From CAZQYC01 sp043746555 (GTDB lineage Bacteria; Pseudomonadota; Gammaproteobacteria; Steroidobacterales; Steroidobacteraceae), in assembly GCA_043746555.1 (NCBI GenBank), contig JAYTQU010000290.1:1-14743 (forward strand): 14,743 nucleotides of DNA, read 5' to 3'. A program made the translations under genes and the position numbers. Below the pieces are notes generated by a model. The model was not told the origin of the DNA, did no database searches, and saw only the letters and a list, made by a program, of their open reading frames with translations. Of the stretch, positions 1 to 6,729 are shown in pieces (the stretch's first letter is position 1; each line of letters starts with the position of its first letter).

Positions 1-1035
1 CTGTCGCAGGTCATGTTTGTGTGTACGGCCAACAGTCTCAACATTCCACCGCCGTTGCTCGATCGCATGGAAACGATTCGTCTTGCCGGCTATACCGAAG
101 ACGAGAAGAGCGCGATCGCGCGTCGCTATTTGATTCCGAAGCAGATGAAGCAGAACGGACTGCGCGACGAAGAACTGCAAGTGTCGGACAACACAGTCAA
201 AGACGTGATTCGCTATTACACGCGCGAAGCCGGTGTGCGGAGCCTAGAGCGCGAGATTTCGAAGATTTGCCGCAAATCGGTGAAGCAATTGCTGACCGAC
301 AAAGACACCAAGGAAATTACGGTCTCGCAGCGCAATCTGAGCAAGTATCTCGGCGTGCGTCGCTTCCGTTATGGACGTGCCGAGGAACGCGATCATGTCG
401 GCGAAGTTACGGGACTTGCGTGGACCGAAGTCGGCGGCGAACTGCTCACCATCGAAGCGGCTGTCGTCCCAGGCAAGGGTAAGCTGTCTCATACCGGACA
501 ATTAGGCGAAGTGATGCAAGAATCGATTCAAGCAGCGATGACCGTGGTTCGGAGTCGCGCCGCGATGTTGGGCCTCGACCCGGAGTTCTATCAGAAAGTG
601 GATGTACATATTCACGTACCCGAAGGTGCGACGCCGAAGGACGGACCGAGCGCGGGTGTTGGGATGTGCACTGCGCTGGTTTCAGCGCTGACTAAGATTC
701 CGGTGCGCTCCGATGTGGCAATGACCGGCGAAATCACGCTGCGCGGTCAGGTGTTGCCCATCGGTGGCCTGAAGGAGAAGCTGCTCGCGGCGCATCGAGG
801 CGGCATTCGCGTGGTGCTGATCCCCGACGAAAACACCAAAGACCTGGTGGAAATTCCGCAAAACATCAAAGACAAGTTAGAAATCAAACCGGTAAAGTGG
901 ATCGACGAGGTGCTGCAAGTAGCGCTCACCAGCACGCCGGCGCCGCATTCGACCGTCACGGAAAACGGCGGCAACGATAAGTCAAGGGCGCGTCGTGGAG
1001 CGAAACGCTCCCCCAAACAAGTACAAGCACATTGA
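1..1035 (+). CDS. lon: ATP-dependent protease Lon, C-terminal part (5' end outside window)
   Basis: Cytosolic AAA+ serine protease that degrades misfolded and regulatory proteins. The reading frame is open from base 1, so the ATG at 13 is internal (MFVCTANS). What is present is the end of the AAA+ module, with the ATANS-like sensor segment and the LLDRME arginine motif (about bases 25-75), then the small alpha-helical domain with YYTREAGVRSLERE, then the whole S16 protease domain. The catalytic serine lies in PKDGPSAG (codon 649-651) and the catalytic lysine in GGLKEKLLAAHRGG (codon 778-780). They are 43 codons apart, as for Ser679 and Lys722 of E. coli Lon. The family match is unambiguous along the visible length. 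The C-terminus ends in about 35 residues of polar, then Arg/Lys-rich tail (SRARRGAKRSPK), longer than the short tail of E. coli Lon. hupB follows 109 bp downstream, the usual gammaproteobacterial order. The truncation is only the window edge. Confidence 0.97.
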   Translation: MSQVMFVCTANSLNIPPPLLDRMETIRLAGYTEDEKSAIARRYLIPKQMKQNGLRDEELQVSDNTVKDVIRYYTREAGVRSLEREISKICRKSVKQLLTDKDTKEITVSQRNLSKYLGVRRFRYGRAEERDHVGEVTGLAWTEVGGELLTIEAAVVPGKGKLSHTGQLGEVMQESIQAAMTVVRSRAAMLGLDPEFYQKVDVHIHVPEGATPKDGPSAGVGMCTALVSALTKIPVRSDVAMTGEITLRGQVLPIGGLKEKLLAAHRGGIRVVLIPDENTKDLVEIPQNIKDKLEIKPVKWIDEVLQVALTSTPAPHSTVTENGGNDKSRARRGAKRSPKQVQAH

Positions 1036-1061
1036 CCTCGCGCGCTCGACGCTGTTATAAC
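1032..1061 (+). promoter_or_regulatory. Candidate sigma70 promoter for hupB
   Basis: TTGACC (1032-1037) and TATAAC (1056-1061) are separated by 18 bp, close to the TTGACA/TATAAT consensus. The -35 hexamer overlaps the lon stop codon (1033-1035). Transcription would begin near 1068 and give a leader of roughly 75 nt before hupB. This fits hupB having its own strong promoter in addition to read-through from lon. It was read by eye and not tested. Confidence 0.6.
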
Positions 1062-1144
1062 GCGCGCCCTAATTCCGGGCCACGGGTTTTCGGACCTGCG
1101 GCGAACTTTTTACTTTCACTCGAAATCGACATAAGGAATCACAC

Positions 1145-1417
1145 ATGAACAAGGGCGAATTGATCGACGCCGTCAGCGGCAAGACGGGTTTGGCGAAAGC
1201 CGACGCTACACGCGCCGTGGATGCCGTTTTGGATTCCATTACCGATGCACTCAAAGCGAAGGACACTGTCGCGATTATCGGCTTCGGCACGTTTGCCGTG
1301 AAGACGCGCGCTGCTCGCGCCGGGCGTAATCCTCGCACGCGCGAGACGATTCAAATTCCGGCGAGCGAAGTGCCGGGCTTTAAGGCTGGCAAGGCCCTAA
1401 AGGATGCTGTAAATTAG
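1145..1417 (+). CDS. hupB: DNA-binding protein HU (beta type)
   Basis: Small nucleoid-associated protein that binds and bends DNA without strict sequence specificity, acting as a dimer in the cytoplasm. It is 90 residues, the standard HU length. It has the N-terminal MNKGELIDAVSGKTGLAK helix pair, the IIGFGTF hinge, the flexible beta-arm with the RNPRT tip whose proline intercalates into DNA, and the IPASEVPGFKAGKALKDAVN tail, all typical of HU. An AAGGA Shine-Dalgarno (1133-1137) stands 7 nt before the ATG. Its place directly after lon is the classic hupB position and separates it from hupA and from the IHF subunits, which lack this exact tail. The beta-arm reads RTRET where many HU proteins have RTGE, a small variation. 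A promoter at 1032-1061 probably drives it. Confidence 0.97.
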   Translation: MNKGELIDAVSGKTGLAKADATRAVDAVLDSITDALKAKDTVAIIGFGTFAVKTRAARAGRNPRTRETIQIPASEVPGFKAGKALKDAVN

Positions 1418-1422
1418 CGCGC

Positions 1423-1443
1423 CCTCAGCGGGTGCTTATGAGG
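1423..1443 (+). terminator. Weak hairpin after hupB
   Basis: CCTCA (1423-1427) can pair with TGAGG (1439-1443) across an 11-nt loop, starting 6 bp after the hupB stop. A T-rich but interrupted stretch follows (TTGTTAG). The stem is short and there is no proper U-run, so termination here is uncertain. Transcripts may continue into the tRNA genes. Confidence 0.2.
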
Positions 1444-1445
1444 TT

Positions 1446-1473
1446 GTTAGGAGTTAGTCGTTAGGAGTTAGCC
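1446..1473 (+). repeat. Tandem 12-mer GTTAGGAGTTAG, copy of a dispersed repeat
   Basis: GTTAGGAGTTAG occurs at 1446-1457 and again at 1460-1471, a 14-bp period. The second copy, extended to CGTTAGGAGTTAGCC (1459-1473), matches 14 of 15 bases at 9178-9192. The right edge feeds a hairpin: TAGC (1469-1472) plus GAGC (1475-1478) pair with GCTC (1484-1487) plus GCTA (1488-1491), with a 2-nt bulge. It lies between hupB and tRNA-Val, outside any gene. Apart from this repeat and small hairpins, the stretch 1418-1539 holds nothing I recognise. Confidence 0.6.
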
Positions 1474-1539
1474 AGAGCGCGGCGCTCGCTAGTTCCGGCT
1501 CACTCACTGCCGACGATTAGTCGCTTACGACTTCATCGA

Positions 1540-1615
1540 GGGTGCTTAGCTCAGCTGGTAGAGCGTCGCCCTTACAAGGCGAATGTCGGCGGTTCGATCC
1601 CGTCAGCACCCACCA
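1540..1615 (+). tRNA. tRNA-Val (anticodon TAC)
   Basis: A complete cloverleaf can be drawn by hand. The acceptor arms GGGTGCT (1540-1546) and AGCACCC (1605-1611) pair fully. The D stem is GCTC/GAGC with an AGCTGGTA loop. The anticodon stem is TCGCC/GGCGA with loop CTTACAA, giving anticodon TAC at 1573-1575, which reads GTA and related valine codons. The T stem GGCGG/CCGTC has one G-U pair and carries TTCGATC. The discriminator is A1612, and CCA is encoded at 1613-1615. It sits between hupB and tRNA-Asp, an arrangement I associate with this part of gammaproteobacterial genomes. Confidence 0.95.
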
Positions 1616-1661
1616 CGCTTGCTATGCGGAGTTTGCCGAAGCGGTGAACGCGGGCGGCTGG

Positions 1662-1691
1662 TTGACGTCGAAGGGGAATGGTTTGGATAAC
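1662..1691 (+). promoter_or_regulatory. Possible promoter for tRNA-Asp
   Basis: TTGACG (1662-1667) and GATAAC (1686-1691), with an 18-bp spacer, stand about 33 bp upstream of the tRNA-Asp gene. Each hexamer is 4 to 5 of 6 to consensus. The tRNAs could equally be processed from one longer transcript, so this is tentative. Confidence 0.3.
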
Positions 1692-1724
1692 AGGCTGTAA
1701 CAGCAGCCGAGAAGGTTTTCGCGC

Positions 1725-1801
1725 GGAGCGGTAGTTCAGCTGGTTAGAATATCGGCCTGTCACGCCGGGGGTCGCGGGTTCGAGTCCCGTCCGCTCCGCC
1801 A
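1725..1801 (+). tRNA. tRNA-Asp (anticodon GTC)
   Basis: The cloverleaf is complete. The acceptor arms GGAGCGG (1725-1731) and CCGCTCC (1791-1797) pair fully. The D arm GTTC/GAAT (with a G-U pair) carries AGCTGGTTA. The anticodon stem TCGGC/GCCGG has loop CTGTCAC with anticodon GTC at 1759-1761, which reads GAC/GAT. The T arm GCGGG-TTCGAGT-CCCGT follows. The discriminator is G1798, as expected for tRNA-Asp identity, and CCA is encoded at 1799-1801. A run of five T starts at 1803. Confidence 0.96.
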
Positions 1802-1819
1802 TTTTTCAGAACGCAATAC

Positions 1820-1834
1820 TTCACAACATGTGAA
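1820..1834. repeat. Perfect inverted repeat TTCACA-ACA-TGTGAA
   Basis: Two exact 6-bp arms (1820-1825 and 1829-1834) flank a 3-bp centre between tRNA-Asp and ppiD. It could be a small operator or a hairpin. It is not the CRP-type TGTGA-N6-TCACA arrangement, because the half-sites point the other way. No function can be assigned from sequence. Confidence 0.35.
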
Positions 1835-1921
1835 TCAGTCAGTAGCGACAAGCGACGCGTAACCGAACTCGTCTTGTCATCCGGCCACAACCGATTACGT
1901 TTCAGCCATCACCGCAAGTCC

Positions 1922-3844
1922 ATGCTGCAAAAAATACGCGACAACGTTAAAGGGTGGCTCGGCTATCTGTTCTTCGGCACCATCGCCATCGTGTTTATTT
2001 TTTGGGGCGTGCAGATGCGCTCGGTGTCGGGGAGCGACTACGCGGCCAAAGTAAACGGCGATCGCATTCCGATCGAAACGATCAATCGCGCGTGGCAGGA
2101 GCGTCAGCAACGACTGCAGCAGATGCTTCACGGCGAAATTCCCGAAGCGATGAAAAAAGCACAACAGCAAGCGGTGCTCGACGAGCACATTCGTACGCAA
2201 CTACTGTCGCAACGCGCGGACGACTTGGGATATCGTGTCAGCAATGCGCAAATGCGCGAGACGATTAGCGGCTTTCCCGACCTCCAGGTCGATGGGAAAT
2301 TCTCTCCCGAAAGGTACGAGTTACTATTGCGCCAGCAGGGACGAAGCGTTCCCCAATTCGAAAAAGAGTTGCGCGCCAGCTTGAGAGTCGACCAACTGCA
2401 ACGCGGTATCGCCGCGTCGTCGTTCATCACGCCTGGCGAATTGCAGCGCCGTCAAGCGCTGGAAGGCGAGCGGCGCGAAATCGAATACGCAGTGATTCCG
2501 ATGAGCGGCTTCCTTGCGAACGCCACCGTCAGCGACAACGAAGTCCAAACGTACTACGACGCCCATAAGCCGGATTTCATGACGCCGGAGACCGTCGATC
2601 TGGAATATCTGGAACTCAAGCTCGCCGACGTCGCGAAAGATGTCGAAGTCAGCGATGCGGCATTAAAGGAATATTACGAACAGGTCAAGGACCGATTGAC
2701 CACGCCAGAGCGACGGAAAGCGCGCCATATCCTCATCACGGTTGGAGACGGTGTAGACGACGCGAGCGCCAAGAAAAAAGCCGAAGAGGTTTTGGCTAAG
2801 CTCAAAGCAGGCGGCGATTTTGCGACGCTGGCGAAGCAATATTCCCAAGATACGATTTCGGCTGTTAAAGGCGGCGAACTCGATTGGGCGACGCGCGGCG
2901 AGAATGTCGGTCCGTACGATGAGGCGTTGTTCGCGATGTCGCCGGGCGAAGTGCGCGGACCGATCCGTACGCAATTTGGCTATCACATCATCAAGCTCGA
3001 TGCGAAGGAAGGTGGCGAGACGAAATCTTTCGACGCGGCGCGCGATGAACTCACCGCCGAATATAAAACGGACAAAGCGCAATCGTTGTTCTACGATCGT
3101 TCGCAGAAGTTGGGCGACGAATCGTTCAACGCACTGACGGAACTGGATACCACGGCGACCGCGCTGGGCCTGCCTTTGCACAAGATATCCGGTTTTTCGC
3201 GCCAAGGCGGCGGCACAGGCAGCGAAGCGCTTGACGCCGATCCGAAGAATATTTCGAAGCTTGCCGACGCTGCGTTCGCGGCCGATGCGATCGACAAGCG
3301 ACAGAACAGTTCGCTCATTCAACTCGCCGACGATCACGTCGTGGTGATTCGCGTGGCGGCGCATCGCCCACCAGAACAAAAACCGCTAGCGGTCGTGCGC
3401 CTTGAGATCGAGTCAAAGTTAAAGCAGCGAGCGGCGAAAGAAGCGGCGGCCAAACGCGGCGCCGAATTGCTGGCTCGAGTTGCAGGCGGTGCGGATTGGA
3501 ACAAGGCGCTCGCCGAATTCAAAATCACGCCGGTTGGCAATAAGTCCGTGACGCGAACCGAAAGTTCGATTCCGGCGCCGGTGCGACAAAGCGTTTTTGC
3601 AGTCCGGCGCGACGCGGTGAGCGCCGACAAGGCGGCTTATCGCGGTGTGACGATCGACAACGGCGACTACTCGGTAGTGCGTGTGAGCGCGATTCATCCC
3701 GGAAAGTTGGAAGCTGGCACGCCGGAAAGCGCGAGCAAGCGCCAGCAAGCCGCTCAATCTCTAGGTAACGACGAATTTGGCGCTTATCTCGCCGACGTCG
3801 AAGCGCATGCAAAGATCGAGCGCAATCCGAAATTGTTCGAGTAA
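1922..3844 (+). CDS. ppiD: Periplasmic folding chaperone / peptidyl-prolyl isomerase PpiD
   Basis: SurA-like chaperone anchored in the inner membrane and facing the periplasm, where it helps newly secreted outer-membrane and periplasmic proteins near the Sec translocon. The product is 640 residues; E. coli PpiD has 623. A short cytoplasmic start (MLQKIRDNVKGWLGYL) runs into one membrane helix (about 14-30), then a SurA-N-like helical region, then a parvulin domain (about 264-362). That domain has the ARHILI, FATLAKQYSQD, GGELDW, PYDEALFAMSPGEV and FGYHIIKL blocks, followed by a C-terminal SurA/PpiD-type region. I chose the ATG at 1922 because MLQKIRD is the family's usual N-terminus. The frame also opens at a TTG (1874), but that adds 16 polar residues before the anchor. 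No clear Shine-Dalgarno precedes either. The parvulin blocks are intact here, whereas the E. coli domain is reported to be catalytically weak or inactive, so activity cannot be assumed. Confidence 0.95.
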   Translation: MLQKIRDNVKGWLGYLFFGTIAIVFIFWGVQMRSVSGSDYAAKVNGDRIPIETINRAWQERQQRLQQMLHGEIPEAMKKAQQQAVLDEHIRTQLLSQRADDLGYRVSNAQMRETISGFPDLQVDGKFSPERYELLLRQQGRSVPQFEKELRASLRVDQLQRGIAASSFITPGELQRRQALEGERREIEYAVIPMSGFLANATVSDNEVQTYYDAHKPDFMTPETVDLEYLELKLADVAKDVEVSDAALKEYYEQVKDRLTTPERRKARHILITVGDGVDDASAKKKAEEVLAKLKAGGDFATLAKQYSQDTISAVKGGELDWATRGENVGPYDEALFAMSPGEVRGPIRTQFGYHIIKLDAKEGGETKSFDAARDELTAEYKTDKAQSLFYDRSQKLGDESFNALTELDTTATALGLPLHKISGFSRQGGGTGSEALDADPKNISKLADAAFAADAIDKRQNSSLIQLADDHVVVIRVAAHRPPEQKPLAVVRLEIESKLKQRAAKEAAAKRGAELLARVAGGADWNKALAEFKITPVGNKSVTRTESSIPAPVRQSVFAVRRDAVSADKAAYRGVTIDNGDYSVVRVSAIHPGKLEAGTPESASKRQQAAQSLGNDEFGAYLADVEAHAKIERNPKLFE

Positions 3845-3861
3845 GCGCCGCTCGAAGATAT

Positions 3862-3908
3862 CCGTCGACCAACCCTGTCGACTATCACCTGTCGAATTGA
3901 CCTGTCGA
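3862..3908. repeat. Cluster of (C)CTGTCGA repeats between convergent genes
   Basis: CCTGTCGA occurs exactly at 3874-3881, 3888-3895 and 3901-3908, with a related CCGTCGA at 3862-3868, giving spacings of 12 to 14 bp. It fills most of the 87-bp gap between the ends of ppiD and mltD. The last copy is part of a small hairpin (3899-3916). The role is unknown. Confidence 0.5.
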
Positions 3909-3916
3909 GCTAGGTC
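3899..3916. terminator. Possible bidirectional terminator hairpin between ppiD and mltD
   Basis: GACCT (3899-3903) pairs with AGGTC (3912-3916) across 8 nt. The stem can extend by a wobble pair and an A-T pair. It stands in the convergent gap, where both mRNAs must end, but no U-run follows in either direction, so it is a weak candidate. Confidence 0.25.
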
Positions 3917-3931
3917 GAGTTAGCGCTACGC

Positions 3932-5752
3932 TCAGCCGCCTGCGCGGCGCGCGTCGTCTACGTACATCACCAGCTTCTGTCCGGCTCTGATGCCGCGCGC
4001 ACGTGCAAGGCGATTCCAATTCAAAAGATCTTTCAGTTCCACGCGAAAAGATTTCGCGATGCGACTCAAGGTATCGCCTACGCGAACCACATAAGTGATT
4101 CGTTGCACGGCGTCGCTATTTGCCGCGTTGGCGGCGAGGGTTGCAGTACCGATGTCGCGGCGTGCGCCCGGGATCCAAAGGTGCCGTCCTTTCGTCATAA
4201 CGGCGCCGGTGCTTAATTTGTTTTCCGTTGCCAGCGCTTGGAGCGATACGCCGTATTTTCTTGCGATACCCCAAAGCGTTTCGCCGTCGCGCACTGTGTG
4301 ACGATCGATCAAACTGAGTGAACGCGATTGACGCGGTGGCAGTGGCGGCGGAACGTAATTCGGATCGCGAGTGACGACTCGTTCACTGTCAGGAGGTTCG
4401 ATCGCCACGCCGCGAGCTGGAGCCGTGCCGCGTTCGATGACGATTTCCTGACCGACGTGCAGCAAATTCCTTTTGATGCGGTTGGTGGCGACCAGCTCCG
4501 CCTGAGATACGCCGAGTTTGCGCGCAACCGTGGACACGGTGTCGCCGCGATGCACGGTGTAATAGATCTTCGGCACGCGCTCATTGGGCGATTGCAGCAT
4601 CGCCAGCCCCGTTCGGAGTTGTTCGGCGCGATCCACCGGCACGAGCAAATACGCCGCGTCATCGGCGTTCGCCACCGCGCGTTGATGCGCCGGGTTGAGC
4701 GCGATCATGTCCTCCTTCGTCAAACCGGCTAGGCGCGCGGCTACGCCAAGATCGATCGGCGCATGCAGGTCGATCTTTGCGAAGTACGGTTGATTGGCCA
4801 TATAGCCAAACTCGAGTCCGTATTTTTCTGGGTGTGCGACGATGCGGCGCATGGCCAAAAGTTTCGGTACATACGCTTGTGTCTCGCGCGGCAGATCGAG
4901 GTTGAAGAAGTCGGTCGGGCGGCCGCGCGCTTTATTACGTGCGACGGCGCGCGAGACATTCATTTCGCCGGCGTTGTAGGCGGCCACGGCAAGTTGCCAG
5001 TCGCCGTTAAATTCTCCGGCCAGAAATTGTAGATAGTCGAGCGCGGCGCGCGTCGATTCGACGATATCGCGACGTCCATCGTATTGGTGAGTCTGTTCGA
5101 GACCGAAGCGGCGTCCCGTGCTGGGAATAAATTGCCACAGTCCCGCCGCGCGTGCGCGCGACAATGCCCCCGGATTGAAGGCGCTCTCCACAATCGGCAG
5201 CAACGCGAGTTCGAGCGGCATCTTGCGCGTTTCCAGTTCGTCGACAATAAAATACAGATAACGCTCGGCGCGGCGGAAGGTGCGATCGAGATAGTCGTCG
5301 TGACGCGCGAACCAGGCAACCTCGCGATCGATGCTTGGTTGATCGGCGTCGGACATTGCAAATCCGGCGCGCATGCGATCGAGCAGGTTTTGTTCGGTGA
5401 CACCGATGGCGACCGCTTCTTCGGCCGATTTCGGTTCCGCCGATTCCTCAGCATCGGCCGGGGAGTCGGCGATCGCGGCGGCGGCCGATTCCTTGATCGG
5501 ATCGGTTGTGGATTCGGGCGGCGTTTCAGCGATTGCGTTGGGCTTTGCTGCGGAGTGGTTAGTCGTCGACGCGTCAATAATTGAATTCACTTGTGCTGCA
5601 TCGGGTGCGCTCGTCGGTGCGTTCTCCAACGCGTTCGCGGAAGCGTCAGTTTGCCGCGTCGGTGCATGACTGCACGCGGCCAACGCCACGCAATATAGTG
5701 CAAGCGCGCTTTTCAGCGTCGTGAAGGTAGTCGCTCGAATCCCATCTTGCAT
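3932..5752 (-). CDS. mltD: Membrane-bound lytic murein transglycosylase D, lipoprotein with three LysM domains
   Basis: Cleaves the MurNAc-GlcNAc bond of peptidoglycan with formation of 1,6-anhydroMurNAc, acting in the periplasm as a lipoprotein. The 606-residue product has a signal peptide with lipobox LAAC and lipidated Cys27, then an Ala/Glu/Pro-rich linker (about 30-120). The SLT domain (about 160-295) has the catalytic Glu189 in LPIVESAFNP, followed by GLWQFIPSTGR and AVAAYNAGE. LysM repeats near 397-441, 485-530 and 552-600 should bind glycan; E. coli MltD has two. The ATG at 5752 has GGGAG 8 nt upstream. An in-frame ATG at 5758 sits only 2 nt from it, and an in-frame TTG at 5839 would overlap gloB and bury the signal peptide. 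It lies 65 bp after gloB on the same strand, so co-transcription is likely, as in the conserved gloB-mltD pair. Confidence 0.95.
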   Translation of the reverse strand: MQDGIRATTFTTLKSALALYCVALAACSHAPTRQTDASANALENAPTSAPDAAQVNSIIDASTTNHSAAKPNAIAETPPESTTDPIKESAAAAIADSPADAEESAEPKSAEEAVAIGVTEQNLLDRMRAGFAMSDADQPSIDREVAWFARHDDYLDRTFRRAERYLYFIVDELETRKMPLELALLPIVESAFNPGALSRARAAGLWQFIPSTGRRFGLEQTHQYDGRRDIVESTRAALDYLQFLAGEFNGDWQLAVAAYNAGEMNVSRAVARNKARGRPTDFFNLDLPRETQAYVPKLLAMRRIVAHPEKYGLEFGYMANQPYFAKIDLHAPIDLGVAARLAGLTKEDMIALNPAHQRAVANADDAAYLLVPVDRAEQLRTGLAMLQSPNERVPKIYYTVHRGDTVSTVARKLGVSQAELVATNRIKRNLLHVGQEIVIERGTAPARGVAIEPPDSERVVTRDPNYVPPPLPPRQSRSLSLIDRHTVRDGETLWGIARKYGVSLQALATENKLSTGAVMTKGRHLWIPGARRDIGTATLAANAANSDAVQRITYVVRVGDTLSRIAKSFRVELKDLLNWNRLARARGIRAGQKLVMYVDDARRAGG

Positions 5753-5760
5753 CGTCATTG

Positions 5761-5765
5761 CTCCC
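5761..5765 (-). promoter_or_regulatory. Ribosome binding site deciding the mltD start
   Basis: On the minus strand this reads GGGAG. It is 8 nt from the ATG at 5752 and only 2 nt from the ATG at 5758, so the first is the better start. Confidence 0.55.
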
Positions 5766-5777
5766 GTCTCTAGCTTC

Positions 5778-5803
5778 GGCGCCTTAATGCGCGTTAGGGC
5801 GCC
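5778..5803 (-). other. Strong hairpin in the gloB-mltD spacer
   Basis: GGCGCC at 5778-5783 and 5798-5803 pair. The stem continues through TAA/TTA after one weak position (C-A in the gloB-mltD mRNA sense, G-U in the other), with a 6-nt loop. CGCC (5800-5803) can instead pair with GGCG (5809-5812), so two alternative folds compete. No U-run follows in the minus direction, so it is more likely a stability or processing element than a terminator. Confidence 0.45.
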
Positions 5804-5817
5804 GTCATGGCGTGTGG

Positions 5818-6594
5818 CTATTTGAACACGTCTTTCCAAGCGCGCACTGTGGCGAACACTTCAATGTCACTCTGTAACGTGTGGCCGGTATGCGCTTCTG
5901 CGGCGCGTTTCACACTCTGGCAACTCGAGCGCAAAAATGGATTCACACTGTGCTCTAACCCGATGTTCGAGGGCAGCGTCGCGCGTTCTAGCGAACGAAG
6001 CTGGCGACAGTGGTCGGCATAGTTCTGCAGATCTCGATTGTCCGGTTCGATCGCGGCGGCGAACTTCAAATTCGCCAGCGTGTACTCATGTCCGCAAAAC
6101 ACCTGCGTTTCGTTTGGCAATGCGCCGAGCTTGCTAAGGGAGACGTGCATTTGTTCCGGTGTGCCCTCGAACAGCCGTCCGCACCCCGCGCTGAACAAGG
6201 TATCGCCGCTGAACAGCGCACCGTGACCCACATACGCAATGTGCCCAGCGGTGTGTCCGGGAATATCCAACACGTCGAATTTGAGGCCAAGCGAGGGAAT
6301 GTTAGCGGTGTCGCCTTCGCGCAGTTTGAGCGGCGATCCGGGAATCGATTCGCTCGCGGGTCCAAACACCCGCGGCGCAAATTCATCGACTAATTGCGCA
6401 ACGCCGCCGACGTGATCCGCATGGTGATGCGTGATCAGAATTGCCGCGAGCTTGAGATTTTGTTCGTGCAACGCTCTGCGCACGGGTTCGGCATCGCCGG
6501 GATCGACTACCGCAACCGAATTGGCGTCGCCTAGACCGCGGATCGACCAGATGTAGTTATCGCTGAAGGCGCGAATAGGAAAAACGGCGAGCAT
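5818..6594 (-). CDS. gloB: Hydroxyacylglutathione hydrolase (glyoxalase II)
   Basis: Hydrolyses S-lactoylglutathione to lactate and glutathione, the second step of methylglyoxal detoxification in the cytoplasm. The 258-residue length is typical. It has a metallo-beta-lactamase fold with motif THHHADH (His56, His58, Asp60, His61) and further metal ligands His114 (PGHTAGH), Asp131 (FSGDTLFSAGCG) and His169 (CGHEYT). The C-terminal part carries the NPFLR segment of true glyoxalase II enzymes, which separates it from other members of the superfamily. The ATG at 6594 gives the family N-terminus (MLAVFPIRAFSDNYIW). An in-frame TTG at 6651 would add 19 atypical residues and coincides with a promoter element. 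Only a weak AAGAAA precedes the ATG. It heads a minus-strand unit with mltD and diverges from the methyltransferase gene. Confidence 0.95.
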   Translation of the reverse strand: MLAVFPIRAFSDNYIWSIRGLGDANSVAVVDPGDAEPVRRALHEQNLKLAAILITHHHADHVGGVAQLVDEFAPRVFGPASESIPGSPLKLREGDTANIPSLGLKFDVLDIPGHTAGHIAYVGHGALFSGDTLFSAGCGRLFEGTPEQMHVSLSKLGALPNETQVFCGHEYTLANLKFAAAIEPDNRDLQNYADHCRQLRSLERATLPSNIGLEHSVNPFLRSSCQSVKRAAEAHTGHTLQSDIEVFATVRAWKDVFK

Positions 6595-6622
6595 GCGTTG
6601 CGTTTCTTGTGGAATTCCCTGT

Positions 6623-6651
6623 ATTAAACTCGTTACGCGCGGGCGGGGCAA
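6623..6651 (-). promoter_or_regulatory. Candidate sigma70 promoter for gloB-mltD
   Basis: Read on the minus strand, TTGCCC (6651-6646) and TTTAAT (6628-6623) are separated by 17 bp. Transcription would begin about 20 to 25 nt upstream of the gloB ATG at 6594. The -10 matches 5 of 6 consensus bases and the -35 matches 4 of 6. Confidence 0.4.
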
Positions 6652-6729
6652 GTGCGAAGGGGCTTGGTTGGATGATGAGTAAGATTCAGCTAAATCACTT
6701 TGTTCGCAATCTCGGTTATCCTTCTCGCC

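Noticed and set aside
1446..1473. CRISPR-like or telomere-like array
   Set aside because: There are only two units of 12 bp with no spacers of regular size and no cas genes. It was kept as a dispersed repeat.
1572..1802. Small minus-strand frame across both tRNA genes
   Set aside because: Its sequence is the antisense of the tRNAs. Such 'proteins' are a known annotation artefact.
1820..1834. CRP/FNR-type operator
   Set aside because: The half-sites are in the opposite order to TGTGA-N6-TCACA and the centre is 3 bp, so neither regulator consensus fits.
2663..3379. 238-codon minus-strand frame inside ppiD
   Set aside because: It lies wholly within a clearly recognised gene, has no recognisable motifs, and is Arg-rich, as antisense frames in this base composition are.
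4960..5577. 205-codon minus-strand frame within mltD, and the 166-codon plus-strand frame at 5084-5584
   Set aside because: Both are alternative frames of the mltD coding region with very biased composition (Arg/Pro or Gly/Arg/Phe) and no domain.
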